A DNA stretch of 64,000 bases from Acephala macrosclerotiorum (Eukaryota > Ascomycota > Leotiomycetes > Helotiales > Mollisiaceae): positions 122,736 through 186,735 of the forward strand of contig MU119293.1 of the NCBI GenBank assembly GCA_014904845.1. Reading direction: 5' to 3'. Positions 43,692 through 56,334 of the stretch are shown in pieces. The notes beneath the pieces were generated by a model that worked only from the letters and a program-made list of their open reading frames with translations, ran no database searches and was not told the origin of the DNA. Positions within the stretch are counted from its first letter, which is position 1. Every line of letters starts with the position of its first letter. A program made the translations under genes and the position numbers.

Positions 43692-44717
43692 CGCGAAGGG
43701 TGTTGAGGTGAGCGGAGCTTCTTTTGACTTGCCATAAGATAAGTGAGCTTGTGGAAATTCTCAAGTTCAGCATTCCACGTTAGTCAACGAGGCGCAAGGA
43801 AGGAAAGAAGGTCGGACAGTGCAAGGCTGCGAATAAATACTGTAGGTCTGTCGATCAATAAAAGTAGCACAACATCCCACACACAGTGTGGACGCTACTA
43901 TTGCCGAGAAAGAATAGAATGCAATATTGCCAGGAATGGCTGAGAACCAGACCCTGAAGTGCAGGGAAAAGACCGAATATTGATGCCTGTATCCGTAAAC
44001 CGACATCCACGCCAACTTTATCAGACATGGACGGAAATTCATCCCAAGCTCCACTTGCAGATTGACCTTAATCCTCCTAGAATTACTCGCAGAATCAAAG
44101 GCACTAATAACTCACCTGTAATTTGAAATGCACGAAGGGGCAGTCTAATTCTGAGTTGTGATTGTATTCATTGACTATCATAACCCAGCCGTCCTAATGA
44201 CGACAATTGATGTGATTGATGCGAGATCTATCTCCTCAAGCCCAGTTTCAAATCTGTGACATGCCACGGCAATTGAAAAAACTTCTCATCTGAAGGCCCA
44301 AACCCATCCATCCATAAATAAAAAAGTGCAAAGAAAGAAGTAGAAAAAGTACAAAGTTTCCATCCCCGGAGTCATAGCACCACCCCGTCGAGACTTCAAA
44401 TTTCCTTCCCCTTCTTTCTGTATTTGTATAGTATAATCATCAAAGGTCGTATCTGTTGCCCCGCTTCTGAAATGCTACCGCCCATTATCTTCATCTGCGC
44501 TCAACATTCGAGTCATAGAAAAATAAGGAGACATGGAAAAGCGCGAAGATGGAGGAGAAAACCAAGGACAAACGCCATGCTAATATCACAATGTATTTTG
44601 TTGTTGCTTTCGTATGAATCCAAATCCAGTCTGTGTCTGTTCTGTCTACCAGCCCAGCTAGCTTTCATTCTTCTCTCCGAAAACCGCCTCACGTATCAAG
44701 TCACATATAATGTGCGC
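43692..44717. other. Intergenic region
   Basis: A minus frame at 43767-44054 has hydrophobic stretches but no recognisable family, and it could be a relic of the N-terminus of the adjacent WW gene. The rest is the 3' flank of the C2H2 regulator, with A-rich tracts near 44320-44360. Confidence 0.4.
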
Positions 44718-47313
44718 TTAATGGGAACGATAGCCGTATTGGCCCTCTGCATCCCACTCCATGTTTCCGCTGTTCGTGGCTCCAACAACAGCTGCTGCCT
44801 GCTGGTTGAAGAAGTCGAGCAACTCCTGTCCGCTCAATTCACTGAAGTTGATGTTTGAGGGAAGCTCGCCGAAGAGAGCACTGGGAGCAGAGCTTTGGAC
44901 TGTGCTTCCATTGGAAGATGTAGGGAAGAGCTGGAAATCATTGCCCATGCAATTGTTTGGTGCGAAATCCTCACTGAAGCCTTCATCGACTTCACGGAGA
45001 GATGTCGGGGTATAGAGCATCGTGTTCCCGTGGCCAAGTGGAGAGATGTGGGGAACTGGCTCTGCGCCGTATGTGACACCAGAAGTCTCGAAATTTTGGA
45101 AGATTTCATGAGATGGTGTTGGCAACTGAACATTGGCGTTGTACAGATCTTCATTCTCGAAGAGGTTAAAATCTGCGCCAGTGTTGGTGAATGTAGAGAA
45201 GTTGTCGTTAAAATGATCCTGACCAGACAGGGTGTTGGTGATGTAGGGCGAGTGATCGGAGGCAGAGCCAGGGTTGGAGAAGTCGGTAATTGGCGAGTAG
45301 TCAATGTGCAACTGTTGTGGTGCAAACATACCGCCCATATCTGGCTCGTTGTTGTATTCGGGGAAGTTCAGCTCGCTCTGATTGCCATAGTAGACAGAAC
45401 CATCGTAGGCGGTCATATCAACGTCATCTTCTTCTGGGGTGTGCATCGAGTTGCCATCGCTGGAAGGAGTGCGGATGTTGGTGGTCTGTGGAGTGGGCAG
45501 GCCAGTGGTGGTGTTTGTGGTTGTTGCCTTGTCTCTGTTCTTGCCGTTGTTCTTTGATCGAACGTAGGTCCAGCCGTGGGCCTTCTCCATGTGCTGTTTG
45601 CAATTGGATTCACGCTTGGATTTATATGGGCATGGCTTGTAGTGACACTCGTACAGAGCTGGAGCTGAGGAGTGCTTGTCATTGTGATGGCGGTCCATCT
45701 CCTTCTCAGTTGGCCAACCATACTCGTGATATTTGCAGGACTCAACTGGGCATTTCCATGGTCGCGAGTGGGTTTTCTCGTGTTTGGTGAGATCACAGGG
45801 GCGCTTGAACTCCTTGTCACATCCAGGCTCACGGCATCGCTTGGGAGCAAGCTCTGCTGCAGAGGCAGAACGCTTGCGGCGGGCCATAGATCGGAGGATG
45901 GATTCATCATCCTCGGCTTCCTCGCTCATGGAGCGCTTGAACCGCATGGCTTCCTTGCTGTCTTCTTCGACATCGACTTCCTTACCGGTAGCGATAGAGA
46001 TGGCCTTGCCGTTCTTCTTGACTCGGACCAGCTCGGCGGGCTTGCCGTTCTTTGTGAGGCCACCGTGAAGTTTGATTTCATCGGTCCTGTATCACAGATG
46101 GTTAGCAAACTTTGTTCAAAGAAAGATATAAGAAGTGCGAAGTTGTGTGAGTCACGGCACGCAGGAGACCGGTGACCCAAACAGGTAAGGAGGGGTAAAG
46201 AAAATGGATGACTTACGATTCAGGATCCATCTCGTCCAGTGTCTCTCCTTTGGCTTCCTTGTCTTTTGCGGCTTGTACCTGTTGTGCGTATTGCTTGATC
46301 TGGTCGACGAGATCCACAAAGTATCCGTTAGTATAAGGTCGATCGTGTGGCCGTGTCTGTTCGCGATCGTTCAAATATTCGACTGTTGCTTGAATGCACC
46401 GGATAGACGTAAGGCAAAAGTCGAGGTACAAGGCGGCTGACTTGGTCCTCTCCTTCAAACGGGAAATCCAGTGAGCAACACCCCCAACAACATCATCTCG
46501 GAGTTCACTCACCGGAGCCATAAAAATCAGAGTCTTCTCGAGGTCACGCAGACACACTATCTCCTTCGCATGAATTCTTCGTGGGCAGTCTTTCACGATG
46601 GGGTGGAAGTCCTTCAAAGACGACTTCGCGAGGAGCGGCTTCAGGATATGTTCGGTGATGCGGTTAGTTGCACGCGTACTGAGTCTGGGAAGACTCTCGA
46701 TTGTTGAAGAGTGAGCAGCAGCCGACCTAGTTATAGCTGATGCTGCAACCTCTGTGACGCTAGTCTCTTGCGTCTCCGCAGCCTTCTTACCAGACATCGA
46801 GCCAATTGATGACCCCAGACCACTGTCTGAGTATCTGGATGGGCGACGGTTGTGTCGCGGACGCAGTGAGCGTCTGCCAATTGAGGAGCTAGGCTCCTCA
46901 GACATTACACTGTCCATGATGGGGCCGTATGATTTGGTTGTCGGCGTACCGACGGTGTGATTGAGGAACCCTTGAGGGACTGGGTCGGCCTCGTCACGGA
47001 AGGACTGTCTCGCGGTGGGAGAACGGTCCTCGACAGCAGAGAGACCTCGGTCGATGTTACCAAGTGTTAATGCTACGCGACGTTTGTGGGCGTCGACGAC
47101 ATCCTCGAGTGTGGATTGAGAGCGACGAGGGAGTGCTGGGACTTTGAAGTGATGTGGAAGCTCGCGCTCTGGGGTAGTGGGGTGATGGAAGGTAGCTCCT
47201 TTGCGAAGGGACATGGTGGTATTAACGGGAGCGAGACCTGACGCATTCGAGGAGGAGGGAGTCAGAGCAGTCGATGTGGTCTTTGTAGTTCGGCGGGGAT
47301 GGCTGAACGACAT
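44718..47313 (-). CDS. C2H2 zinc-finger transcription factor, 2 coding exons, 821 aa
   Basis: The model is complement(join(44718..46086, 46217..47313)); intron 46087-46216 (GTAAGT...ACAG) joins DEMDPES to TDEIKLHGGLTKNG in frame. The N-terminal 350 residues are Ser/Thr/Arg-rich and then helical (EKTLIFMAPVSELRDDVVGGV, YLDFCLTSIRCIQATVEYL). Near residue 450-540 lie three C2H2-like fingers: CREPGCDKEF..HEKTH, CPVESCKYHEYGW..HHNDKH and CHYKPCPYKSKRESNCKQH. The C-terminal 280 residues are acidic, Asn/Ser-rich and aromatic, as in activation domains, and end ELSGQELLDFFNQQAAAVVG. A leader intron may lie at 47363-47418. This is probably a nuclear DNA-binding regulator conserved in filamentous ascomycetes; I cannot assign a named orthologue. 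It is intact and the best-conserved gene of its neighbourhood. Confidence 0.88.
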
Positions 47314-49163
47314 GGTGAGTGGCCACTTGTTCAGGTCAAGTATGTTGGGAACTGCTCGAATACTGGGATATGATTAGCCTTGTGAATCCTTAATTCATGC
47401 AAGTGCTAAATGAGTCACCGCTCGATCGAGTCAAGAGTCGGCAAGTCCAATCTGTCCCAATCGAGAAAGTCCTGGTTGGGATGAAGCTTTGAATCCTCGC
47501 CGATATATAGGGCTGATTCGTCAATGGATTCTCGTCGACCCAACTCGATTGACCGGTGGCAGCAGAGCACGGGGAGATGCAAAGGGAACGGGGAGCATAC
47601 CAAGACTATTTCCCAGGACTGTTTGCACAGCTTGCCGGCTGAGGCGACCTTCGAAGCAGGCGTCCGAGTCCGTCAACTCGATTAGTATACCGTCGTGGAT
47701 ATGTATTCGTGGTCGACGAGGAGTGTTCGCAGACTGAGGCTGAGAGAGTGAGAGAGCGTGTGATGGGCAGAGACAAGAAGGCGGGGACAGTGGAAGGTAA
47801 GGCTTGTTGCTGCCTGGAGGTGTTGACGAGTCGAGGAGTATATGATGAGAGGGGGACCACGGTTTGAGAAGAGTCCTGACGGAGGGAAGAAAAGGCGCGT
47901 GGGAGAATATTGGCAACGCGTTTTTTGCTGCGTGGCCAGAAGATGGGCGTGATGTGATGGAAGGTCGAAGAAGGGGGATCCGGCTACGGGCAGTATGGGA
48001 GAAGTCAGTGAGTGAGTGAGTGATATCTGAGGTTCGACCGAAGAAGCCTTACGGTTCGCCTCGCGTGCACCAAGTGAGGTTGCTGCCTGGTACAGCGAAC
48101 CACAGTACCAAAGATGTAGTTGCCGCCCTTGGGGTGCTTGGACCCTTTCGGTGTAGCTGCTTGGTAAAGTGGATACTCCGTAGTATGCACGGCCCTCCCA
48201 TTGGACGCAGCGCCAGTAGAGCTCAATTAAGTAAGCATTAAACGCTTCCAGTGGGGCGGAGTACTTTTCGATGTTTGCTTCACGCTTCGCTTCTGCTCTC
48301 GCCTGCCCGTGATGGCGGCACAATGCACATGAGGGATTTGCGGATCATTCCGGGTTGATTTCTATACTTGCTTCAACCAACTTGCAGATCTCGAATCCCT
48401 CGTTTCCGCTATGTACAGGAAGCCAGAACACTTGTCCTTCAGCTCACGTGGGCGTATGTCCGACCGAAATAGATATGTCTGGAACGCCGGTCGTGCGTCA
48501 AACCAAGGGAATTATCCCGAAACGGTAATCTCGCACGTTCATCGAAGCAGATCATTCGATAAGCTGCCGACCTCTCGATAGCGGTTGTAAGACGGTCAAC
48601 ATTTGCACCGACTCCATCACCGACTAGGAGGTAGATCAAGCGGCGTCGAGGAGCCTCATCTGTGGCCGTTGGACTCACTCAGCCACCGCCGCAACCCATC
48701 AAAAGCCTCGCAATTCGAGTAATTAACATACATTGTCCTATCAGGACACTCATCCATATTGCATGCCGGTGAAAATGGCAGCTTCGGTGAAAAGGGCAAA
48801 GGGCAAACATACGACTGTTCTGTTTGACCGTTTGATCCCCACAACGGTACACTTCCTGTCCCAAGTTTTACGCGCTGCTGCTTTTGCGCCGGATGCGCAG
48901 ACCGAGATCACAAATCGAGTTTCCGACTCCACGCACACCACACCGAGTATCAGTTTTGGGGAGGTGGTGCTTGCTGCTTACGAAATTGGGTTCTTAGCGA
49001 CGACGAGTTCTGCTACAGTACCATCCGGAGACATATCTCGTCACGCATCACCACAAGACATCCCACACGCTGCACGCCGTCCTATCAAAATAAATTAACT
49101 ACACGATATGCCAAATCCGGAACCGAGAACATCATCGCGCTTCGATGATTTCCTGTCCGTGCG
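47314..49163. other. Long upstream region of the C2H2 regulator
   Basis: About 1.8 kb without a supported gene. The first 100 bases hold a possible leader intron (47363-47418). Short purine-rich tracts occur (GAGAGAGTGAGAGAG near 47740, (GTGA) repeats near 48004-48022). Frames at 47682-48323 and 48733-49098 show no domain. Long upstream regions are common for fungal regulators. Confidence 0.45.
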
Positions 49164-49790
49164 TTAAGCTTGAAGCTCGTCAGCCATCAGGTTCAGGGGG
49201 CCTCCAACGACAACCTTCAGATCAAACCAGGCCAACCATCTTCCATCCCAAGAGGACGATATCGCGATGGTGTCAACTCCCACGAAACTCATCATCACGA
49301 CTCCCGTAACGGATCTTATCGTCATGATTTTTCTTCTTGTTTGTCTCTCGTGACTCCTCTTCCCTATCCCCACGAATCGGCAACCTTTCGCTATCTGCAT
49401 CTCAAGTTTCTCGCAGAGCAGTGACTCAACACTAGCTCCAAACTGTCTCAATCGCGAACTTCCAAAACGCGCCCTCATGTAAAAATCGACGCAATTTGAT
49501 GATATCGCCGCAGGGCTGCAGGAAAAAGCGTCATACCAAACCTTCGTATTTTCCGATTCGGTTTCTAATGGCTTTTCCCGGCTAGCTCTCGCCTTTTGCC
49601 TCTTGCCCTTTGCCCTCGGCCAGGATTGGGGGGCCTCACTGCCGCCCTTCACTCCTGCAGCCACGGTATCTGCATCAACAGCTGCATCTGGACCTGGCTT
49701 TGAGTCCTCCCCATCCTTAGTCCTGAAGCTCCTGTTGGCTCTGGACCTGACCACCTTTGACTGTCCTGATGCAGCAAACACCTCCTGCAT
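49164..49790 (-). CDS. Possible hypothetical protein, 208 aa
   Basis: The frame starts at ATG 49790. The N-terminal half is basic and Ala/Lys-rich (KGKRQKARASREKP), the C-terminal half mixed with one hydrophobic stretch (SVTGVVMMSFVGVDTIAISS). No family is recognisable and no intron is needed. Overlapping frames on the other strand are similar in quality, so it may be a chance ORF. Confidence 0.22.
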   Translation of the reverse strand: MQEVFAASGQSKVVRSRANRSFRTKDGEDSKPGPDAAVDADTVAAGVKGGSEAPQSWPRAKGKRQKARASREKPLETESENTKVWYDAFSCSPAAISSNCVDFYMRARFGSSRLRQFGASVESLLCEKLEMQIAKGCRFVGIGKRSHERQTRRKIMTIRSVTGVVMMSFVGVDTIAISSSWDGRWLAWFDLKVVVGGPLNLMADELQA

Positions 49791-50516
49791 TGTTCCCCGC
49801 TCGTGTTGTTCATAGGGCTGGCGAGTGAATGGCGACGGATTTATTTCTTGTCTTGTTTGTTTGCTTGTCGATGAGTATTGGCAGGGCGCAGATGCGCCTT
49901 CAGGTGCACATGCTCATGCTGAGTTTTTTTGTGTTTGTTTGCATTCGGAATCGAGTCATTCATTGGCTGTTTCTCGGAAAGCAAGCAGTGTGGAGATCGA
50001 GAGAAGGCTGTGCTACATGAGGTGCTGGTCGTATATCTGGCCATTCAGCATCGAGTTGATGCTTAGATCGAAACAGCTTTCCTGGGATAAAATCATCGAA
50101 CTCTCTAGTACGGACACTCACCTGTTCCTCCTGCAGCGATGAAACACCGTCTTGCAACACCTCTCAGACTTGGTCATGTGAGAAGCACGTGCTACGTTAA
50201 GGCCTTCTTGATGAGTGTGAATGCCAGTGTCAACTCTTCAGGACTCTGTCTAAGCCTCTATAATCGTTCTCTAACCTTCATGTTGCCTCCAACAGGCACG
50301 GAGGATGTACTGTAACTGATATGATCATGTGACAACATCTTCTGAATGTCCCTTTCCTCCTCGCTTACTCAAGCGAAGCAGCTTCCTCAAATAGACACGC
50401 AGATCTCTTTTCTTCTCACCCCAAGGCTTAATTGTTCATCCCGCTAATGTTCTCTTCAAGCCGCTCAAAGCTATGCGGTCCCACAACTCAAGTCGTGTTA
50501 CAATATGCGTCGTTTT
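49791..50516. other. Intergenic region
   Basis: Frames at 49825-50142 (plus) and 49960-50160 (minus) show no domain. Nothing recognised. Confidence 0.4.
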
Positions 50517-50795
50517 TACGGGCAGCAAGTATTCCACAACACTTGCTACGGATTTTGCTATCACGTAAATTAAATTATTAAATGCAAATAAAATACAAGG
50601 CAGTTTGGATTTTGTTTATACTTTCTTATTTTAATACTTTTTATTAAAAATAATCCCAACTTTGAATATAATTGCTTTTGCGACGTGTAATAATTTTAAA
50701 ATACTAAAAAAATAAAAAATAAATTATTAATCGAAGTTTTCTTTTACCGCCTTCGTTTATTCGTAACAAGTATTGTGGAGTATTTGCTGCCCGTA
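50517..50795. mobile_element. Second MITE, about 279 bp, TA target sites
   Basis: The left end TACGGGCAGCAAGTATTCCA and the right end TGGAGTATTTGCTGCCCGTA are inverted copies over about 34 nt; the four differences are all transitions. TA forms both ends, as expected of Tc1/mariner-type movement. The interior is AT-rich and has no frame. The ends are unrelated to those of the element at 20725. Confidence 0.83.
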
Positions 50796-51594
50796 AAATC
50801 GATGACAACACGACTCGGTTTTGGGATACTTAGCAGCCGTGGAGCCCAAACGCGAGGGGTTTCCCAGTGAAAGATTTCTCAAAATTGAGGATTTTAGTGT
50901 TTGAGCTTTTTCTTGCGTATCGGACTTTGATCTTCGAGGAATGTCAGAGTTGCGGAGACTATGGCTGCCCGATTAGCTGTTCGTATTGCTAAAGATTCCT
51001 TGGATCTCATACGTTAACATCAGGCATCGCGTTCGAATCAAGGCCCAAACATCGATGCCGCTAGCCGCTGCATCACAAATAGTTGGAGTGATACCTCGTG
51101 GTAGGGTGCATAACTCTTCGATCGAGTTCCCATCTTTCCATCTTGCGAGTCTGCTCGAGATTTTCTTCGATACTTAGTCTTTTGTCATTACTATTGTTCT
51201 GCCTCTATTGTTTTTAACGATATGCCCAGGAATACTTCGAGTCGCACTGCGACAAACACGCGGGTCGTGACACGGTCATGCGCCAAGAAGCTTAAGAAGG
51301 TGAGATTACCCGCCATATATCCCATATGTATGGGCCAAAAGCTGTGCTTAGAAAGCTTGGGGCTAACATCATTGACGGGGATAGCCAAGGTGTGCCATAT
51401 GTGCTAAGATAACCAGTGCTGCTTTCAGTCAAGGTGCATTCACTTCTCTAAAATTAGGCAGTCTCAGAGATATTCTGCACTCAAAAGATTGCGACGACCA
51501 TCCGCGACTGTTCCGCTCTTCTTTCGGGGAATTTGGGAAGGCAGATCAACGCAGGTCCAGCGTCTGTTGTATCTCGCGCGAGCAAGGGAGATTT
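50796..51594. other. Upstream region of the HET gene, may hold a 5' exon
   Basis: Codons in frame with the HET gene extend upstream from 51595 to about 51462 (LGSLRDILHSKDCDDHPRLF), beginning at TAG|GC near 51460, so an earlier exon is likely. A candidate with ATG 51222 (MPRNTSSRTATNTRVV) is nearby, but I could not find splice signals that join the two in frame. Confidence 0.4.
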
Positions 51595-53719
51595 ATGATT
51601 CTTGTACTTAATGTTCGAGATCAAGATTTTATGACAAGAGCCTTCTCATCTGTCAAGCCGCTTGGGACTGTCAATCCTAGGCCTCCACTCGGAATTGCTG
51701 TGGATGCACGTTGGATCCAGCCTCGCCTGTTGCAACGATGGAAACGGAGCTGCGATTCCCAGGAGGGTCAAAGGTGCCAACAGACGCTCGCTCACGTTCT
51801 TACCGGTAGTCCCCCAGCATGGCTGATTGATACATGGCTCCTCCGTCTGGTGCCTGGGGGTCTTTGTACTCCTTATGTTGCTTTGAGCTATGTTGTACGT
51901 ATATCAATGCTCGAATTATATAGCCTGCGCTGCCTCACTTTGCATTTTGCAAACTGGGAAGGCCATCAGCTTCGCTCGTCTTTTTCACATCTAAGATGAT
52001 TTTAGCACTGACTTCTCTGCCTCTCAGTGGGGTGTAACACCTTTCTTCCACACGTCTGAATCAACGCTAGCATCACTACAGAAAGATTATGGTCTGCGAG
52101 ATCGACCTGGAGTGCCACAAACTATCCTTGATGCCATCTCCGTTACGCAACTGCTCGGTGAACGATATCTTTGGGTCGATTCTCTGTGTATCATTCAAGA
52201 CAATGACAAGATGAAGCAGACGGAGATCAACAATATGGGCTCAATTTTCGGAAACGCTACCATCACAATCACTGCGCAACAGGGGGCAGATGCCAACTAC
52301 GGGCTTCGTGGCTTGCATGGAATTTCTTCTCAGCCCAGATCTACCTCTCAAGAAATATTCCGACTGTCTCGGAAACATCACTTCATGAGAGAGTGTCTCT
52401 TTATTGATAAACTCTCTGACTTCGATACTGTTTGGATGTCTAGAGGGTGGACATTTCAAGAAGAGATATTTTCTCGGCGAATTCTAGTATTTCACAACGA
52501 CCGTATTTGGTGGAAGTGCACTTGCAGCTCGTTCACAGAAGATACCAGACCCAACCCTAGAAATCCCGAACACAATCCAGAGCGTTATGGGATGCAAAGT
52601 ATTCGCCGTCTATTCAGCTCAACGCTCCCAGATTTTGAAGGCTACAAAGACTTAGTCAGAACATACAACAGCAAAGAGTTCACGAACCCCGAAGACGCAC
52701 CCGCGGCTTTTGCAGGAATTATGACAGTCCTTGCGCAATCATTCCACAAGGGCTTCATTTGTGGTCTACCAGCTCTTTTCTTCAACATCGCTCTCTGCTG
52801 GCAGCCAGAAGGGCCATGTACGAGACGACGACCACGGAACGACTCACCTGCGTCTAGATCAAAGCTCCCAAGCTGGTCTTGGCTAGGCTGGAGGACAGCT
52901 CTACACTATTATTCATGGATGAACTTCTATTTCGCCGGCCCAGTCCAAAGCTATAGATATTCCAACGCTCTCAACTCTATCCCGAACATCCAATGGTACA
53001 GCCGGACCCTAGACTCCGATCAGCTACACATCATCGACGGTCCTCAAAAGCTTCAGAAATTATGGACCGAAGCTCAAGACCCAGACTTTGAACTTCCCCG
53101 TGGCTGGTCGCGCAAAGAGTTCCAATGCCAGGATCCTATGCCACCTAACTTTCCCCACACGACATTTCCGAGATACGTATTCGAGCATGAAACGAAAATA
53201 TACCCGAAGACAGAGTACTGGGGTCCTATACCTGTCCCTCTTTACCAAGATGAACAAGATGATTGGCGAGCAACAGCAGAGAACTCATTGCTCTGCTGCC
53301 GCACCCAACGAATCCAGCTCCATCTTCGCGAGCGCCACGAAAAAACACGGCCATTTCCTTGTATACTTTACTCCCTTGGGGATCGGTATGGAAACTGGGT
53401 TGGGATTTTGCAGGTGCATGCAGATTTCGAAGTTGGAGCCATTGGGACCGAGGTGTTGAGAAAGGGTTGCGAACTGGTTATGATATCTGAAGGCTCTGCT
53501 GTTGAGGGGACAATGGGAACGAACGGGAAAGATATTTTGCCTGAGTGGGAGTTTGAAGAAAGACCGAAGGGTTCTGAGGGGACTTTGTATGAGTTTTATA
53601 ATGTTCTTTGGGTGGAGTGGGATGGGGATGGGATTGCGTATCGGAAAGGATGTGGACGAGTTATGAAGAGTGCTTGGGATGCTTTGGAGCCGGAATGGAT
53701 TGATCTTACGCTTGGCTAG
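51595..53719 (+). CDS. HET-domain (heterokaryon incompatibility) protein, at least 663 aa
   Basis: The model is join(51595..51894, 52028..53719); intron 51895-52027 (GTACGT...TCAG) falls inside the first HET motif and restores YVALSYVWGVTPFFHTS. The second motif ERYLWVDSLCIIQDNDKMKQ, MGSIFGNATITITAQQG and WMSRGWTFQEEIFSRRILVF are all present and uninterrupted. The long C-terminus has LPSWSWLGW, typical of HET proteins, and no added NACHT or WD domain. The start is uncertain: the frame is open to about 51462 and an upstream exon may exist. HET domains trigger regulated cell death upon non-self recognition. The gene appears intact, unlike the HET relic at 34-35 kb. Confidence 0.87.
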
Positions 53720-54254
53720 CCATAAGAAGGAATAAAGATGGACAGCGCCTCTTTTTTCTCTACTACAGTAGACGAAGAACGGGGTAGCGGGGGAGAGCCA
53801 TTCAACTGGCCTCAATGACCTACATACTTTGAGCTGCGGGACCCATCAACGATCTCCCAATCCTAAATACACGACTGATTGACCACCGAAATGTCCAAGC
53901 CGATATATCACCCCGAAATTGTCATCAAGGCTAGAAAGAAGACCCCAAACCCAAGAGGAAATCCAACTGTCATGTGATTGAGCCAGAGCTAGCGTGAAAG
54001 CCAATCTTGGTTTGGACGAAACCTCCAAGTCTCCTTCAACACCAATACCCAACAAGCTTCGCCAATCTATTCTCTCGAGTACTTCTCTATCTTCAGTTTG
54101 CACGGCTTTCTCACTGAAAGCAAGCATATTCAATTCTCCTGTGCCCCAAGACATGTGTCCGAATAGATATTTGGGAGGCCAAAATCCCCAGAAAAAGTCC
54201 GACTTTCGCGAGGTTCTGGCAGCTTCTCACTAAAACTTAGAGCGTTTATTGCCT
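53720..54254. other. Convergent intergenic region
   Basis: This lies between the 3' ends of the HET gene and the unknown 374-aa gene. A 102-codon minus frame (53846-54154) starts with ATG (MSWGTGELNMLAFS) but has no recognisable feature. Confidence 0.4.
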
Positions 54255-55485
54255 TTATTCCATAATGTCCTCGCACATTGGACCCTCTTCAACCAGTTTC
54301 GAGTTCACGTGGCTTGAAGACCCATACGCCGGTAACGAGCCAAGCTCCTTGACGACTGCGGCTTTCCTCGTTTCAATCACTAGAACAGTCATCAATCCTG
54401 ACATTATAATGTCGAGTCTCAATTGTGCGTGTGGGTCATGGGACACAAACTGCGGTGGTGTCTTCCCATCGGCGTGGAAGTAGACCACCGCGAGGTTATC
54501 TTGTGTCAAGTGAGGATCTTGATATTTACCCTTTGCGTCCAAGACGGGGACTTTCACCTGCGCAGAAATCAGTCCGGACTCCAGATCAATATTTAGGCCA
54601 AAGATGATCTACCTTGATGAGCCCCTGAGCATTCGAATCAAATCCTCTCCAGCCTTCAACGACATAAAAGGCCTCCGCAATGCCATGGTCGCTGCCCGAC
54701 TCCCACCACAGTCCATACGCATCTCCAAGCTGACCAAGTGTACTTCGATCTCCCCATGAAAGCCTCAGTGTGTTTCCCTGCGCATTATGGGCCACCTTAG
54801 AGACGACTTGACCAGACAAGACTTTCTTCCAAACGGGTATCGACTCCATAACAAGTTTCGACACTCGCCAACTGCCTGGCTTCACCAAATCCAGACTCGG
54901 TTCTATGTCTGACGTGCAGACACTGTACCACGTCTATTACAATCACATCAGCAACTCATGGCTATGTATATTGACATTGCTTACCCCCTTGACAGGATCT
55001 CGTCTTTTGATCGCGAGCTCGTTGAACTCCTGCGCAGAACGGATACTTGGCTGAGCTGTAACAGAGTACAGCGGCTGGCGATCCGCAGGTCCCAAGTGGA
55101 AGCGTTCAGTAATAGGAAATACATGTGTCATTGTTTGTCGAAAGAGCCAAATTACCAGCACCGCCGACAAATCCATACTCATGTCTTGAAAGTCGTCATT
55201 GTAGCTTGGTGGGGCATTCGGGTCTATGGTCGAGGCCGGAGCATTACTCGCATTCCCAACCTTTTCGCGATAGAGCGACTCCGCTAATGTGAAAAAATAG
55301 TTGAGATCTCTGGTACTGCTTGCAGGTAGACCAGATATTGCGTATGAGGCTGTGGTCGGAGCTGGCTTCTGGATGGGCTTGTATGGTTGTGGCAGACCAA
55401 AGCTGGAAGAGTACTCGCCAGTTTTGTTGGGTTTATCATTCTGTGGTTCTCCTCCCGATTTCCTCACAATTTTTCGGATCGGCAT
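54255..55485 (-). CDS. Unknown fungal protein, 3 exons, 374 aa
   Basis: The model is complement(join(54255..54557, 54613..54933, 54985..55485)). Introns 54934-54984 (GTAAGC...ATAG) and 54558-54612 (GTAGAT...GCAG) are both in phase 0. The N-terminal 70 residues are Pro/Ser-rich. The middle has YFFTLAESLYREKVGN and DMSMDLSAVLVIWLFRQTMTHVFP. The second half looks beta-rich (GNTLRLSWGDRSTLGQLGDA, AFYVVEGWRGFD, DNLAVVYFHADGK). I know no family for it. It is divergent from the collagen-like gene at 56335 with an 849-nt shared upstream region, so the two may be co-regulated. No signal peptide. The reading is intact throughout. Confidence 0.75.
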
Positions 55486-56334
55486 CTTTTGTTTATCGAC
55501 ATGAAGCTCCAGAATCGCAGGTATGAATAGAAATCAGTGAACTTCTTCAGTAGAGAAGCTAGGAGGCATTTCTTCCGCCCATGCGATTGCGATAAGCACC
55601 TGTCTACCTTGCGCCTCAATAATGGCAACAGCAGCCTTACCTCTTTCTCAGCCACTAATTTCTTTTTAAATGTGCTCTCCTGGTATGGCGTGCCGAGAAG
55701 TCCAAATTTATCAGATTCGCTTGCCTCTTCACGATCATCAGACGTGGCGTGTTGGCAGCTTTCAGCGTGGCGTCCAACCCGGCACCTGCGGTGACATTTG
55801 GGTCCGTGCTCATTGGGTTTCTGTCTGTTTAGCGAACGTTTGCAAAGGTCTCATGGGTGGGTTTGCAAGCATAATTTCCTGTCCCCTTTCGGCGATCGTC
55901 CCATCTGAAGCTTGGGGAAAATTTAAGGTTAAGGGGGAGAAAGCCCGCTTGACCACCTCGGCTTGCTATCCTGAACCCCGCCATTCCGAAGCCTCGCAGC
56001 TACTTTCACTATTTTTAATTATTGACCATGTAACCCAACTTTACAACCCTGCTGAGTTCAAGCTACCTGGGCATGGGAACGTGGGAGCACATCTCGAAGA
56101 ACTTCTTCCGAGAGCCTTGCTAAGCCTAAAGCACAGTTGCTGTGGCGTTTCCTACCATGTTCAAATTTCCACATTTGCACCTATCCCAGAATGAGCATGC
56201 ATGGTGGGATGGTATTAGGGTGCAACATCCGGGCAAGCCTATGGATTTCATATATTGATGAGGCTACGCGGTTTCCCGCCGCTCCGCGGCTGCCTCGACT
56301 TTTGGAGCTCCAGGACGTCGTGACCTAATTAACA
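55486..56334. promoter_or_regulatory. Shared upstream region of a divergent gene pair
   Basis: The genes at 55485 (minus) and 56335 (plus) face away from each other. Frames across the region (55670-56194 plus) show no domain. No TATA box at a usual distance was identified. Confidence 0.4.

Noticed and set aside
46213..47313. Separate 366-aa gene upstream of the C2H2 protein
   Set aside because: The stop falls in an intron; GTAAGT at 46216 and ACAG at 46087 join it in frame to the zinc-finger exon.
47682..48323. 213-codon minus frame upstream of the C2H2 gene
   Set aside because: No domain, Ser/His/Leu-rich and overlapping others; probably leader or promoter DNA.
50980..51060. GTTCGAATC resembling a tRNA B box
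   Set aside because: No matching A box or cloverleaf could be found around it. No tRNA gene was identified anywhere in the window.
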